A stretch of DNA of 64,000 nucleotides from Bradyrhizobium sp. CCBAU 53351 (GCF_015291745.1 NZ_CP030059.1:744001-808000); one strand, 5' to 3'; shown: positions 1-9,402, numbered from the stretch's first letter. The notes: generated from the letters alone by a model not told the origin. Made by a program: numbers and translations.

Positions 1-567
1 TCCGAATACGGCTTCAGCGAGAAGAACGTCCGCCCCTATAATTTCAATCCGCAGCCCTTCATCGCCAATCCCAAGAGCGCCATGCAGGGCTATGTCACCT
101 CCGAGCCGTTCGCGGTGGAAAAGGCGGCGGGCTTCAAGCCCAACGTGCTGCTGCTGGCCGACTATGGCTTCAACACCTATTCGACCCTGATCGAGACGCG
201 CCGCGACATCGTCGAGAAGAAGCCCGATCTCGTCCAGCGCTTCGTCGATGCCTCCATGGTCGGCTGGTACAACTACATCTATCGCGACAATTCCGCCGGC
301 AACGCCATGATCAAGAAGCTCAATCCGGAGATGACCGACGATCTGCTGGCCTATTCCGTCGCCAAGATGAAGGAGCACGGCATCGTCGATTCCGGCGACA
401 GCTTGAAGAACGGCATCGGTGCGATGAGCGACGAGCGCTACTCCTCCTTCTTCAACAAGATGGTCAAGGCCGGCGTCGTGAAGGCGGATCTCGACTTCCG
501 CAAGTCCTACACGCTGCGCTTCGTCAACAAGGGCGTCGGCGTCGAGCTGCGTCCGAACAAGCCGTAG
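1..567 (+). CDS. ABC transporter substrate-binding protein, C-terminal part (NMT1/THI5-like)
   Basis: This reading frame is open from the first base of the window, so the gene starts upstream and only the last 188 residues are seen. The protein would be the periplasmic ligand-binding component of an ABC importer. The visible part resembles the C-terminal lobe of NMT1/SsuA/TauA-type binding proteins, with the pattern around 'GYVTSEPF', then a long alpha-helical tail. The stop is followed after 10 bases by an ABC ATPase and then a permease of the matching SsuB/SsuC class, which supports the call. The ligand cannot be read from the sequence; this family carries sulfonates, nitrate/cyanate, pyrimidine precursors and similar compounds. 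Confidence 0.85.
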   Translation, partial: SEYGFSEKNVRPYNFNPQPFIANPKSAMQGYVTSEPFAVEKAAGFKPNVLLLADYGFNTYSTLIETRRDIVEKKPDLVQRFVDASMVGWYNYIYRDNSAGNAMIKKLNPEMTDDLLAYSVAKMKEHGIVDSGDSLKNGIGAMSDERYSSFFNKMVKAGVVKADLDFRKSYTLRFVNKGVGVELRPNKP

Positions 568-577
568 CGCAAGGTCG

Positions 578-1393
578 ATGTCTGCAGTCAAGACCTCGTC
601 CGCCGTCGAGACCGGCCTGTCGCATCTCGCCGTCAGCCTGCGCGGCGTGACGAAGACCTATGACAACGGCATCACGGCGCTCGGCCCGTTCGACCTCACG
701 GTCCGCAAGGGCGAGTTCATCTCGCTGCTGGGCCCGTCCGGTTGCGGCAAGTCGACGGTGCTGCGGCTGATCGCGGAGCTCAGCGCGCCGTCCTCCGGGA
801 TCGTGCGGGTGGCGCGCCACGAGGGCGAGGCGCAGCCGGGGCACGGCATCGGCTTCGTGTTTCAGGAGCCGACCCTGATGCCCTGGGCCAGCGTGCGCGA
901 GAACGTGCGGCTGCCGCTGAGGCTTGGCGGTGTGCCGAAGTCCGAGGGACGCGCGCGTGCGGACGCTGCGCTGGCCAGCGTCGGGCTCGCCGATTTCGCA
1001 GATAGCTTTCCGCGCGAGCTCTCCGGCGGCATGAAGATGCGGCTGTCGCTGGCGCGCGCGCTCGTCACCGATCCCGACATCCTGCTGATGGACGAGCCGT
1101 TCGCCGCGCTCGACGAGATCACGCGCTTCCGCCTCAACAACGACCTGCTCGCGCTGTGGCGAGCCCTCGGCAAGACCGTCATCTTCGTCACCCATTCGGT
1201 GTTCGAATCCGTCTACCTGTCGCAGCGCGTGGTGGTGATGACGGCACGGCCGGGCCGCATCCAGGCCGACATCCGCATCGAGACGGTCGAGCCGCGGGGC
1301 GAAGAGTTTCGCACGTCGACCGCTTACGGCGACTACTGCCGCAAGGTCTCGGGCGCGCTGGCGCCGTCCTATTCGGGGCAGTCGCTGCTATGA
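578..1393 (+). CDS. ABC transporter ATP-binding protein (SsuB/TauB/NrtD type)
   Basis: A 271-residue ATPase that powers the importer encoded with its neighbours, acting at the inner face of the cytoplasmic membrane. Walker A is GPSGCGKS at residues 52-59, the Q-loop lies in VFQEPTLMPW near 94-103, the signature motif is LSGGM at 148-152, and Walker B is ILLMDEP at 168-174, followed by the D-loop ALDE and the switch histidine in FVTHS. Length and motifs are normal for the nitrate/sulfonate/taurine subfamily. It starts 10 bases after the binding-protein gene, and its TGA overlaps the ATG of the permease by four bases (ATGA), so translation is probably coupled. Confidence 0.93.
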   Translation: MSAVKTSSAVETGLSHLAVSLRGVTKTYDNGITALGPFDLTVRKGEFISLLGPSGCGKSTVLRLIAELSAPSSGIVRVARHEGEAQPGHGIGFVFQEPTLMPWASVRENVRLPLRLGGVPKSEGRARADAALASVGLADFADSFPRELSGGMKMRLSLARALVTDPDILLMDEPFAALDEITRFRLNNDLLALWRALGKTVIFVTHSVFESVYLSQRVVVMTARPGRIQADIRIETVEPRGEEFRTSTAYGDYCRKVSGALAPSYSGQSLL

Positions 1394-2199
1394 GCGCGCA
1401 AGCCCCCGTCACCGCGCAGCCGCAAGGCGCGCTGCGCCTGATGCTTCCCGTCATCGTGTTCGCCGCCGGTCTCATCGCCTGGGAACTGGTGGTCCGCCTC
1501 AAGGAGATCCCGCCCTACGTGCTGCCGGCGCCCTCGATCATCGTCCTGACACTGTTCAAGGACTGGGCCGTGCTGTCGCAATCGCTCGTCACCACGCTCC
1601 TGACCACACTCGAAGGTTTTATCGCGGCCAGCATCGGCGGCATCGCGCTGGCGCTGTTGTTCAACCAGTCGAAATGGGTGGAATATTCTCTCTTTCCCTA
1701 CGCGATCGTCCTTCAGGTCACCCCGGTGATCGCAATTGCGCCGCTCCTGCTGATCTATTTGGAACAGCAGACCGCGGTCGTGGTCTGTGCCTTCATCGTC
1801 GCCTTTTTCCCGGTGCTGTCCAACACCACGCTCGGGCTCAATTCGGTCGATCGCAACCTCACCGGCCTGTTCCAGCTCTATGGCGCATCAAAGCCCCAGA
1901 CCCTGCGGTTTCTCAAGCTGCCCGCCGCACTGCCCTACATTCTCGGCGGCCTGCGCATCGCCGGCGGCCTGTCGCTGATCGGCGCGGTCGTGGCCGAGAT
2001 CGCTGCGGGAACGGCGGGCGCCGGCTCCGGGCTCGCCTACAGGATCGCGGAATCAGGCTATCGATTGAACATACCCCGCATGTTCGCAGCGCTGCTTTTG
2101 TTGTCGCTCGCCGGGATTGTCATCTATGGGGTGCTGGCGCTAGTTTCGCACCTCGTTTTACGGCGCTGGCACGAGAGCGCGCTTGGAAAGGAAAACTGA
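1390..2199 (+). CDS. ABC transporter permease (SsuC/TauC type)
   Basis: A 269-residue inner-membrane permease with about six hydrophobic segments. The chosen ATG at 1390 lies inside the stop of the ATPase gene; the frame is open further upstream, but that part overlaps the ATPase and has no permease character. The central cytoplasmic loop, around residues 180-200 with the 'LPAALPYILGGLRIAGG' pattern, matches the EAA-type loop that contacts the ATPase. It completes a three-gene importer with the two preceding genes. Its TGA shares one base with the ATG of the dehydrogenase that follows, so the dehydrogenase probably acts on the imported compound or a product of it (inference). Confidence 0.92.
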   Translation: MSAQAPVTAQPQGALRLMLPVIVFAAGLIAWELVVRLKEIPPYVLPAPSIIVLTLFKDWAVLSQSLVTTLLTTLEGFIAASIGGIALALLFNQSKWVEYSLFPYAIVLQVTPVIAIAPLLLIYLEQQTAVVVCAFIVAFFPVLSNTTLGLNSVDRNLTGLFQLYGASKPQTLRFLKLPAALPYILGGLRIAGGLSLIGAVVAEIAAGTAGAGSGLAYRIAESGYRLNIPRMFAALLLLSLAGIVIYGVLALVSHLVLRRWHESALGKEN

Positions 2200-3188
2200 T
2201 GGCTGCCGGTTCGATTTCGTCCGAGAAGATCGACCTTCTGATCTATGGGCCGGTGCGGCCGATCCTCGAGAACGGGTTTTCCGATCATTTCGTCGTGCAC
2301 AAGGCCGAGACGCGCGGCGACCTCGAGCGGCTGACGCCGGCGATCCGCGAGAAGATTCGCGGCGTCGCGGTGACCTATCACACGGTGCGCGCCGACAAGG
2401 ACTCGCTGTCGCAGCTGCCCAAGATCGAGATGGTGGCGAGTTTCGGCGTCGGCTACGACCATATCGACGCCAAATATGCCGCCGAGCACAACATCATCGT
2501 CACCAACACGCCCGACGTGCTGACCGAGGAGGTCGCCGACGTCGCGATGGGCCTTCTGATCTCCACGCTGCGCGAGTTCATCAAGGCCGACCGCTATGTG
2601 CGCTCCGGGCTCTGGCAGACCCAGAACTATCCGCTCAGCGTCGGCTCGCTGCGCGACCGCAAGGTCGGCATCGTCGGCATGGGCCGGATCGGCCAGGCCA
2701 TCGCGCGCCGGCTCGATGCCTCGCTGGTGCCCGTGGTCTATCACTCGCGCAATCCGTCCAAGGACGTCTCCTACAAGCACTATCCTGACCTGATCGAGAT
2801 GGCGAAGGCGGTGGACACGCTGATGGTGATCGTGCCCGGCGGTGCCTCGACCAACAAGATGATCAATGCCGAGGTCTTCAAGGCCCTCGGCCCGCGCGGC
2901 GTGTTGATCAACGTGGCGCGTGGCTCGGTGGTCGACGAGCCGGCTTTGGTGCAGGCGCTGAAATCCGGCACGATCCTCGCCGCCGGCCTCGACGTGTTCG
3001 CGGCCGAGCCGACGGTGCCGGACGAGCTCAAGACCATGCAGAACGTCGTGCTGCTGCCGCATATCGGCTCGGCCTCGGTGGTGACGCGCAACGCGATGGA
3101 CCAGCTCGTGGTCGACAACCTCAAATCGTGGTTCTCAGGCAAGGCGCCGTTGACGCCGGTTGCCGAAACGCCGTTCAGGGGGCGCTGA
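2199..3188 (+). CDS. D-2-hydroxyacid dehydrogenase (glyoxylate/hydroxypyruvate reductase-like)
   Basis: A 329-residue NAD(P)-dependent dehydrogenase of the D-isomer 2-hydroxyacid family, cytosolic, interconverting a 2-keto acid and a D-2-hydroxy acid. The substrate-domain start is typical, with VASFGVGYDHID. The Rossmann loop is GMGRIG near residues 160-165. The catalytic set is visible: Arg in NVARGSVVDE, Glu in DVFAAEP and His in LPHIGSAS. The start is fixed by the one-base stop-start overlap (TGATG) with the permease. The exact substrate is unknown; glyoxylate or hydroxypyruvate is the usual one for this subgroup. Cotranscription with an importer suggests a role in catabolising an imported acid. 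Confidence 0.9.
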   Translation: MAAGSISSEKIDLLIYGPVRPILENGFSDHFVVHKAETRGDLERLTPAIREKIRGVAVTYHTVRADKDSLSQLPKIEMVASFGVGYDHIDAKYAAEHNIIVTNTPDVLTEEVADVAMGLLISTLREFIKADRYVRSGLWQTQNYPLSVGSLRDRKVGIVGMGRIGQAIARRLDASLVPVVYHSRNPSKDVSYKHYPDLIEMAKAVDTLMVIVPGGASTNKMINAEVFKALGPRGVLINVARGSVVDEPALVQALKSGTILAAGLDVFAAEPTVPDELKTMQNVVLLPHIGSASVVTRNAMDQLVVDNLKSWFSGKAPLTPVAETPFRGR

Positions 3189-3880
3189 TGAGAAGCCTTC
3201 AGGTCGTTGCATTCGCGATCGCGGCCTCGCTGGCCGCGATCGGCGCTGCGCATGCGCAGGATGCAACGAGCCTGAAGAAGTCGATGCCTGGCCAGTGGGA
3301 GCTCTCGACCACCGAGCGCAGCAAGACCTGCGTCGTCACGATGAAGGCCAACGCCGCGGGCCAGGCCTTCAAGCTGGAGCTGGAGCCGGCCTGCAAGACG
3401 GCGCTGCCCTTCACCAAGGATATCGTCGCCTGGAGCGTCAGGGGCCTCGATATCGTTCGTCTGCAGGACGCGACCGGTGAAGCCGTGATCGACTTCACCG
3501 AGGTCGAGGCCGGCATCTTCGAAGGCCTGCGCCAGGGTGAGGGCGTCTACATCCTGCAGGATCTCGCCGCCGCCCGCTCGATGGCGAAGTCGATGGACCA
3601 GATGATCGGCGATTGGTCGATGGTGCGCGGCAACGGCCAGCCGGTGTGTGCGCTGACGCTGACCAACACCGAGGCGAGCCCCGACAATTTCCAGGTCTTC
3701 CTCAAGCCGAAATGCGACGCGACCATCGCGCAGTTCAACCCGACGCAATGGCGGCTCGAACGCGGCCAGATCGTCCTGATGTCGAAATCGGGCGCGGCCT
3801 GGCAGTTCGAGGCCGACGACAACGCGCAGTGGCGGCGCGTCCCCGACACTGCCGATCCCCTGATCATGCTGCGTCAATAG
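3188..3880 (+). CDS. Secreted protein with two tandem AprI/Inh-like inhibitor domains
   Basis: A 230-residue protein with a clear signal peptide ending in AHA-Q near residue 23. The mature part holds two copies of the same module, at about residues 30-125 and 138-230. Each copy begins with G-x-W and carries two cysteines and a late tryptophan before a lipocalin-like strand pattern, as in the AprI/Inh inhibitors of serralysin-type metalloproteases. Known Inh proteins have one such module of about 100 residues, so a duplicated form is unusual. The ATG overlaps the dehydrogenase stop by one base, placing it last in the transport operon. Inhibitor activity is not proven; many alphaproteobacterial proteins with this fold have no known target. 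Confidence 0.75.
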   Translation: MRSLQVVAFAIAASLAAIGAAHAQDATSLKKSMPGQWELSTTERSKTCVVTMKANAAGQAFKLELEPACKTALPFTKDIVAWSVRGLDIVRLQDATGEAVIDFTEVEAGIFEGLRQGEGVYILQDLAAARSMAKSMDQMIGDWSMVRGNGQPVCALTLTNTEASPDNFQVFLKPKCDATIAQFNPTQWRLERGQIVLMSKSGAAWQFEADDNAQWRRVPDTADPLIMLRQ

Positions 3881-3978
3881 GCATCCCCGCCGTCACCGCG
3901 GCCGAACGGCGACGCTCCCAGGCGGAACCCGCCGACAGGGCATTCCGTTGACGGATGAGGTGATTCTGGAGGTCCGGC

Positions 3979-4353
3979 ATGGCCAAGCGCATCCTCGCAA
4001 TCGGCATCGAGCCCGGCAATGCCGATTACAGCGCGTTCCCGCAGCTCACGCCCGAACATGTCCGCAGCTACATCGAGGCCCAGCTGCTGCGTCTGCGCGG
4101 CCTCGGCTTCGAGGTCACGAGCTGCCTGATCGATCTCGATGCGACGGCCGAGGCCGCCGTCACCGCGGCCTTCCGCGACGAGCACTTCGACTGCATCGTG
4201 ATCGGCGCCGGCCTGCGCGAGCCGAGGGAGCGCCTGCTGCTGTTCGAGAAGGTGCTCAACCTCGTCCACCGCCTCGCGCCGGATGCCGCGATCTGCTTCA
4301 ACACCACGCCCGCCGACACCGCCGAAGCGGTGCAGCGCTGGGTGGAGCCGTGA
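3979..4353 (+). CDS. Conserved hypothetical protein, 124 residues
   Basis: I do not recognise a characterised family. The product is a soluble 124-residue protein with no signal peptide or membrane segment. It alternates beta strands and helices: an N-terminal strand RILAIGIEP, a helical stretch 24-40, a second strand, then DCIVIGAG near 73-80 and a third strand AAICFNTTP near 103-111. This looks like a small Rossmann-like or flavodoxin-like three-layer fold. A good ribosome binding site (GGAGG) lies about 7 bases before the ATG. It is separated from the transport operon by about 100 bases and faces radC convergently. Confidence 0.7.
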   Translation: MAKRILAIGIEPGNADYSAFPQLTPEHVRSYIEAQLLRLRGLGFEVTSCLIDLDATAEAAVTAAFRDEHFDCIVIGAGLREPRERLLLFEKVLNLVHRLAPDAAICFNTTPADTAEAVQRWVEP

Positions 4354-4488
4354 CGGCCGGCTGACCCGGATAGCGAGTCAGCCCGTGGTCTGAAAGGCTT
4401 GAACCAACGCTTTGCGATACATCGCATCCTTTTCCCGCAATGAGCCGCTGCGCGCCGCAAGCATGGTCGTGGGTATCAGCGGCGTGGC

Positions 4489-5202
4489 CTAAATCAACCG
4501 CATCCCGCGCAGGCTCGCATGTCCGCCTTTGCCCACGATAATGTGGTCGTGCACCGCAATCCCGAGCGGTTTTGCGATGTCGATGATGGCCTTCGTCATC
4601 TGGATGTCGGCCTGCGAGGGCGAGGGATCGCCGGAGGGGTGGTTGTGCACCAGGATCAACGCGGTCGCCGATAATTCCAGCGCGCGCTTGATCACCTCGC
4701 GCGGATAGACCGGAGTGTGGTCGACCGTGCCGGTCTGCTGCACCTCGTCGGCGATGAGCTGGTTGCGCTTGTCGAGAAAGAGCAGGCGAAATTGCTCCTT
4801 GTCGGCGAACGCCATGCTGGAGCGGCAATAGTCGATCACCTCGTTCCAGGACGACAGCGCGTTGCGGCTGTTGACCTCGCCCCTGGTCACGCGGCTCGCG
4901 GCGGCCGCGATCAGCTTAAGCTGGTTGATCGCGGCTTCGCCGATGCCGTCGACCTCGCGCAGCCGCGCCACCGGCGCATGCACGACCTCGGCGAACGAGC
5001 CGAAAATCTTGATCAGCGTCTTTGCGAGAGGTTTCGTGTCCCGTCGCGGCAGCGCCGGAAACAGCGCCATCTCCAAGAGTTCGTAGTCGCTGAGCGCATC
5101 GGCGCCGGCATTGTAGAAGCGCTCGCGCAGCCGTTCGCGATGGCCGTGATAGTGCGGCACCTCGTCAGGCTTGCTCTTGTCGTGGTCCGGCTTGGCGGGC
5201 AT
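4489..5202 (-). CDS. radC: RadC family JAB-domain protein
   Basis: A 237-residue RadC homologue. An N-terminal helix-hairpin-helix-like region (about 35-100, with [12 protein letters not shown]) is followed by the JAB/MPN metalloprotease-like domain with the JAMM motif [14 protein letters not shown]. The zinc ligands are H186, H188 and D199. The family was once linked to DNA repair by a mis-assigned mutant; its real biochemical role is still open. The full domain is intact. It lies 40 bases downstream of an EamA gene on the same strand and ends convergently with the small hypothetical gene. I recall map and radC as close neighbours in Bradyrhizobium; here two extra genes lie between them. Confidence 0.93.
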   Translation of the reverse strand: MPAKPDHDKSKPDEVPHYHGHRERLRERFYNAGADALSDYELLEMALFPALPRRDTKPLAKTLIKIFGSFAEVVHAPVARLREVDGIGEAAINQLKLIAAAASRVTRGEVNSRNALSSWNEVIDYCRSSMAFADKEQFRLLFLDKRNQLIADEVQQTGTVDHTPVYPREVIKRALELSATALILVHNHPSGDPSPSQADIQMTKAIIDIAKPLGIAVHDHIIVGKGGHASLRGMRLI

Positions 5203-5242
5203 CGGCCACCAGCATCGCCGGGGCCTAGCGCTTTTGCAACCG

Positions 5243-6199
5243 TCAATTGCGGGGCGCGCCGGCCGGCGTCCCGGCGGTCGGTGCGAGCGCGGGCACCGTG
5301 ACCGCCACTACCCCGGCGAGAATGAGCGCCATTCCGGCAAGACTGGCCCAGGTCAAGTGCTCGCCGAGAATGGCGGTACCTAACGCTACGGCGAATCCAG
5401 CGCGCAGATAGCTCCCGCTGGTCGTGGCGAGCGTGCCGAGCGTATGTATCAGGCGGAAATAGATCACCATCGCCAGGGCCGTGCAGACCACCCCGAGCGC
5501 GATCACCGCCGCAATCGCCTGCGCGGGTGGCTGTTCCAGCCTCCAGGGCTGTTCGAGAGCCGCGGCGGTCGGGAGCATCAGCACCGCAGCGCAGCTCATC
5601 GCCCCTGCCGCGGTGACGACCGTGGGCAGACCCGAAAACCGCTGCCCCCAGATCGGTGCGAGCGCGTAACTGAAGCTCGCGCCGAGCACCGCCGTCTGGG
5701 CCAATGGCGACGCCGTGCCGATCCCAGACAGCGCATCGATCCCCATGGTCAGGGCGACGCCCGCAAGGCCGAGAACGACGCCGGCGATCTTGCGCCCGCA
5801 GATCGCCTGCCGTCCGCGCCCGGTCATGACAGCGATCGCCAGCACAAACATCGGCGGCGTTGCATTGAGCACGCCGGCGAGCCCGCTCGTGATATGCGTC
5901 TCACCCCAACTGATCAGGGTGAACGGCAGCGCGCTCTGCAGCAGCCCCTGCACGACGAAGGCGGCCCAAACTGATGTCTGGCGAGGAAGGGAGTGCCCCT
6001 GCGCGGTCGCAATCAGGATCAGGAGAATCGCTGCGATGGTCACGCGAGCGGCGACCATCGTGAACGGCGGGATCGTGGCAACAGCGAGCTTGATAAGCGT
6101 GAATGAGGAGCCCCAGATCAGCGAGAGCAGCAGCAGCAGCCCGGCCTCGATTGGGAGACTGATCTGTCCCGACGTCGTGTGTCGTTCCTGTGTGCTCAT
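5243..6199 (-). CDS. EamA/DMT family transporter
   Basis: A 318-residue inner-membrane protein with about ten hydrophobic segments arranged as two EamA repeats, typical of drug/metabolite transporters that export amino acids or small metabolites. The repeat signature is seen as [19 protein letters not shown] near the N-terminus. The start was set at ATG 6199 because the frame upstream of it is Arg/Pro-rich and lacks transporter features. It is divergent from the AdaA-type gene, with 122 bases between the starts. The substrate cannot be told. Confidence 0.87.
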   Translation of the reverse strand: MSTQERHTTSGQISLPIEAGLLLLLSLIWGSSFTLIKLAVATIPPFTMVAARVTIAAILLILIATAQGHSLPRQTSVWAAFVVQGLLQSALPFTLISWGETHITSGLAGVLNATPPMFVLAIAVMTGRGRQAICGRKIAGVVLGLAGVALTMGIDALSGIGTASPLAQTAVLGASFSYALAPIWGQRFSGLPTVVTAAGAMSCAAVLMLPTAAALEQPWRLEQPPAQAIAAVIALGVVCTALAMVIYFRLIHTLGTLATTSGSYLRAGFAVALGTAILGEHLTWASLAGMALILAGVVAVTVPALAPTAGTPAGAPRN

Positions 6200-6321
6200 G
6201 CGATCTGCTCCTGGGATCGGCACCATGATCCAGGGCTGCGGCGCGGGCTGGCTGAATTCGGACCTCATCGCCCGATGGTGTCCGATTTCGGCTACTCGGT
6301 GCGCTGCGTCGAAACTATGAT

Positions 6322-6924
6322 TTGGTAATGGTGAAGACTTCAGCCGAGCGGCAAACGTTGCCACCGCATCTCGACCGGGAGACCTGCGATCGGGCACGCC
6401 TTTCGCGCGCCCGCGGGTTCGACGGCCTGTTCTTTTCCGGGGTGCGCTCGACGCGCATTTATTGCCGGCCGGTCTGCCCGGTTCGCCCGGCACGCTCGGA
6501 GAACGTCACCTTCTATGCGACCGCGGCTGCGGCCGAGCGGGCCGGCTTTCGCCCCTGCCTGCGTTGCCGCCCTGAATCGGCGCCGGGTTCGCCCGCCTGG
6601 ATGGGGACGGCCACCACCGTCGCGCGCGGCATGCGCTTGATCCACGACGGCTTTCTGGACGGGGCATCGATGACCGAGCTTGCGGAAGCGCTTGGCGTCG
6701 GGCCGCGTCATCTGCTGCGCCTGTTCATGCGCCATGCCGGCGCGAGCCCGAGCGAGATCGCGGCAACCCGGCGCGTGCAGGAAGCCAAGCGTCTGATCGA
6801 TCAGACCGACATGAATTTGGCGGAGATTGCGTTTGCGGCGGGCTTCGGCAGCGTGCGCAGATTCAACGACGCGTTTGCCGCTACCTACAAGAGGGCGCCG
6901 TCGTCATTCCGCCGCCGTCGATAG
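6322..6924 (+). CDS. adaA: AdaA-type methylphosphotriester sensor and AraC-family activator
   Basis: A 200-residue protein with an Ada zinc-binding domain followed by an AraC-type helix-turn-helix. The four zinc cysteines are C48, C52, C79 and C82, with the same C-x3-C-x26-C-x2-C spacing as in Escherichia coli Ada; the first cysteine is the one that accepts methyl from a phosphotriester. Residues 100-198 form two HTH units. There is no O6-methylguanine methyltransferase domain and no AlkA glycosylase domain, so the layout equals Bacillus AdaA. Likely role: senses alkylation damage and activates repair genes. No repair gene lies next to it; the divergent neighbour is an EamA transporter. Confidence 0.85.
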   Translation: MVMVKTSAERQTLPPHLDRETCDRARLSRARGFDGLFFSGVRSTRIYCRPVCPVRPARSENVTFYATAAAAERAGFRPCLRCRPESAPGSPAWMGTATTVARGMRLIHDGFLDGASMTELAEALGVGPRHLLRLFMRHAGASPSEIAATRRVQEAKRLIDQTDMNLAEIAFAAGFGSVRRFNDAFAATYKRAPSSFRRRR

Positions 6925-6938
6925 AGGACGCGACCGGC

Positions 6939-7757
6939 TCACCCGATCTGCTTCTCGCCGTGCCGTTCCGACAGCGTGAAAATCTCGACACCCGTGGCGG
7001 TGACGCCGACGGAGTGCTCGAACTGTGCCGAGAGCGAGCGGTCGCGGGTGACGGCGGTCCAGCCGTCGGAGAGGATCTTCACATGCGGCTTGCCGAGATT
7101 GATCATCGGCTCGATGGTGAAGAACATGCCGGGCTTGAGCTGCACGCCTTCGCCGGGGCGGCCAATATGGATGATGTTCGGCTCGTCGTGGAACATGCGG
7201 CCCAACCCATGGCCGCAGAAATCGCGCACCACGCTCATGCCCTGCGGCTCGACGAAGCTCTGGATGGCGTGACCGATGTCGCCGGTGGTGGCGCCGGGCT
7301 TCACTGCGGCGATGCCGCGCATCATCGCTTCATACGTCACCTCGATCAGCCGCTCCGCCTTGCGGGCGATCGGGCCGATCGCATACATGCGGCTGGAATC
7401 GCCGTACCAGCCGTCGACGATGAAGGTGACGTCGATATTGACGATGTCGCCTTCCTTCAGCGGACGGTCGCCGGGCATGCCGTGGCAGACCACGTGGTTG
7501 AGCGAGGTGCAGGTCGAATAGCGATAGCCGCGATACATCAGCGTCGCCGGATAGGCGCCATGGCTGAAGGCGAAGTCGCGGACGAACTGGTCGATGCGCT
7601 CGGTCGGCACGCCCGGTCCGACGATGTCGGTGAGCTCGTCCAGGCACTTCGCCACCAGCGCGCCCGCCTTGCGCATGCCGGCGAAGGCGGCCGGCCCATG
7701 CAGCTTGATCTGTCCGGTCTTGCGCAGCGAGGTATCGGTGGCTTCGACGTAGCTCAT
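6939..7757 (-). CDS. map: Type I methionine aminopeptidase
   Basis: A 272-residue metalloenzyme that removes the initiator methionine from new proteins. The pita-bread fold ligands are visible: Asp in NIDVT, Asp in YGDSSRMY, His in the HGLGRMFHDEP region, Glu in FTIEPMI and Glu in QFEHSVGVT. The start was taken at ATG 7757 (MSYVEATDTS) because the 27 upstream codons have no counterpart in the family. The length is normal for class I enzymes. It ends 14 bases from the convergent adaA gene. Confidence 0.96.
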   Translation of the reverse strand: MSYVEATDTSLRKTGQIKLHGPAAFAGMRKAGALVAKCLDELTDIVGPGVPTERIDQFVRDFAFSHGAYPATLMYRGYRYSTCTSLNHVVCHGMPGDRPLKEGDIVNIDVTFIVDGWYGDSSRMYAIGPIARKAERLIEVTYEAMMRGIAAVKPGATTGDIGHAIQSFVEPQGMSVVRDFCGHGLGRMFHDEPNIIHIGRPGEGVQLKPGMFFTIEPMINLGKPHVKILSDGWTAVTRDRSLSAQFEHSVGVTATGVEIFTLSERHGEKQIG

Positions 7758-7879
7758 GCTTGTGCGGTCTTTTCGGGCTGATCGCGATTGTCGGCGGAAA
7801 GGCTTGATTTCAGGCCCTAATTTAATGATTGCCGGCATTCATGCAAGCCGAGCCTTCCGCCCTCGTGTCCGAAAGCGGC

Positions 7880-9196
7880 CTAATTCGGGACTTCTACGGT
7901 GGTTTCCACCGGCAGCGCGCCGCCGCGGATGCGGATTTCGCGGACGGGGTAGGGAACCCGGATGCCCTCCCGCTTGAAGGCGTCCCACAGCGCCAGCATC
8001 ACGTCGCTCTTGACCTTGTCCATGCCGTCAGGATCGGCGATCCAGAAGGTCAGCGAGAACTTCATCCCGGCTTCGGCGAACTCGGTCAGGATGCAGGTCG
8101 GCGGCTTGCCCTTCTGCGCGCGCGGATGGGCTTCCGCGGTCTCCGCCGCGAGCTTGCAGACCAGTTTCGGGTCGGCGTCGTAATTGGTGCCGAAGGCGAT
8201 CTTCACCAGCGTGTTCTTGTCGGTATAGGTCCAGTTGACGACCTTCTGCGTCACCAGATCCTCGTTCGGCACCAGGAACTCGCGGCCGTCGCCGGCGGCG
8301 ACGGAAATATAGCGCGTCTTCATCGCGCTGATGCGGCCGGTATTGTCGCCGATGGTGACGAGGTCGCCGGGCTTCACCGACTTGTCGGCGAGCAGGATGA
8401 TGCCCGAGATGAAATTGGCGACGATCTTCTGCAGGCCGATACCGATGCCGACGCCGACCGCGCCGGAGAACACCGCGAGCGCCGACAGGTCGATGCCGAC
8501 CGCGCCGAGCGCGATCACGATGGCGACGGCGAGAAGCCCGATGCGGATGATCTTGACCAGCAGCACCTGCACCGACGGCGTCAGGTCGCTGGTCGCGTTG
8601 ATCCGGCTCTCGGCGAAATTGCTGGCGATGTTGGTCGCCCAGAGCGCGATGAGGAGGAGCGCACCGGCCTTGAGCGCCAGCAGCGGGGTCAGGCGGAGGC
8701 CGCCGAGCACGATCGCGTAGGCATCGAGCAGGTCGACGGTCGCATCGAGCTGGCCGAGGATGGACAGCGCGGCGACGAACCACGCCGTGATCGACACCAG
8801 CTTGACGATGAAGGCATTACGCAGCACCGAGGTCACGAGCCGGATCGCGAGCCAGGCCAGCCCGAGCTTGGCGGCGACCATCAGCAGGTAGGAGCGGCTC
8901 GGCCAGGTCGCATGGTACATCACCACGCGCGAGACGATCACCGACAGCGTGAACACCGCCGTCGAGGCGCTGGAGACCATCACCCGGGCGAAGTGCCGGA
9001 GCGGCAGCGGCCAACGCATCGCCAGCGAGGTCATGTCGACCCGGTTGCGGACGGCGGCCTCCGCCGCATAGGCGATGCCGGCCGCGGCCAGAATGAGGCC
9101 GAATTGCAGGTAGAACCAGGGCGAGGAGATTTCCGCCCCGACGCTGCGCGCGGTGGTCTGCACGAACTCCATGAAGTCCTTGAGGTCCATGTCCAT
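7880..9196 (-). CDS. Mechanosensitive ion channel family protein (MscS type)
   Basis: A protein of about 438 residues with several N-terminal hydrophobic segments and a C-terminal MscS domain. The pore-lining helix is Gly/Ala-rich (VFSGAVGVGIGIGLQKIVANFISG), followed by the beta domain (IGDNTGRISAM, FLVPNEDLVTQKVVNWTY) and an alpha/beta tail. It would act as a tension-gated or osmotically gated channel in the inner membrane. The frame is open to an ATG at 9250; the start at 9196 is preferred because it begins a typical amphipathic N-terminus, and no convincing ribosome binding site separates the choices. It is divergent from a K+/H+ antiporter gene, a pairing that fits ion and osmotic balance. 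Confidence 0.9.
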   Translation of the reverse strand: MDMDLKDFMEFVQTTARSVGAEISSPWFYLQFGLILAAAGIAYAAEAAVRNRVDMTSLAMRWPLPLRHFARVMVSSASTAVFTLSVIVSRVVMYHATWPSRSYLLMVAAKLGLAWLAIRLVTSVLRNAFIVKLVSITAWFVAALSILGQLDATVDLLDAYAIVLGGLRLTPLLALKAGALLLIALWATNIASNFAESRINATSDLTPSVQVLLVKIIRIGLLAVAIVIALGAVGIDLSALAVFSGAVGVGIGIGLQKIVANFISGIILLADKSVKPGDLVTIGDNTGRISAMKTRYISVAAGDGREFLVPNEDLVTQKVVNWTYTDKNTLVKIAFGTNYDADPKLVCKLAAETAEAHPRAQKGKPPTCILTEFAEAGMKFSLTFWIADPDGMDKVKSDVMLALWDAFKREGIRVPYPVREIRIRGGALPVETTVEVPN

Positions 9197-9402
9197 CGGT
9201 CTCGTCGGCAAGCGGGGAGGAATTGATTCGAGGGAGCCGCAGAATCCCACAAGGGACGCGGCCGGGTCATCGATACACCGCTAAGTGATGGAGGTTAAGG
9301 CCGTATAATACGGGCAGATTGCCGCGAGAGGCGAAAATGGGTTGGCGCGCGAGTCTGCCGACGATAAGGATGCCTTTCCCGCTGCTTTGACCCGGAAGGT
9401 GG

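Noticed and set aside
6200..6493. N-terminal extension of the first EamA transporter
   Set aside because: The 98 extra residues are Arg/Pro-rich, overlap the divergent adaA gene and have no membrane-protein or signal character.
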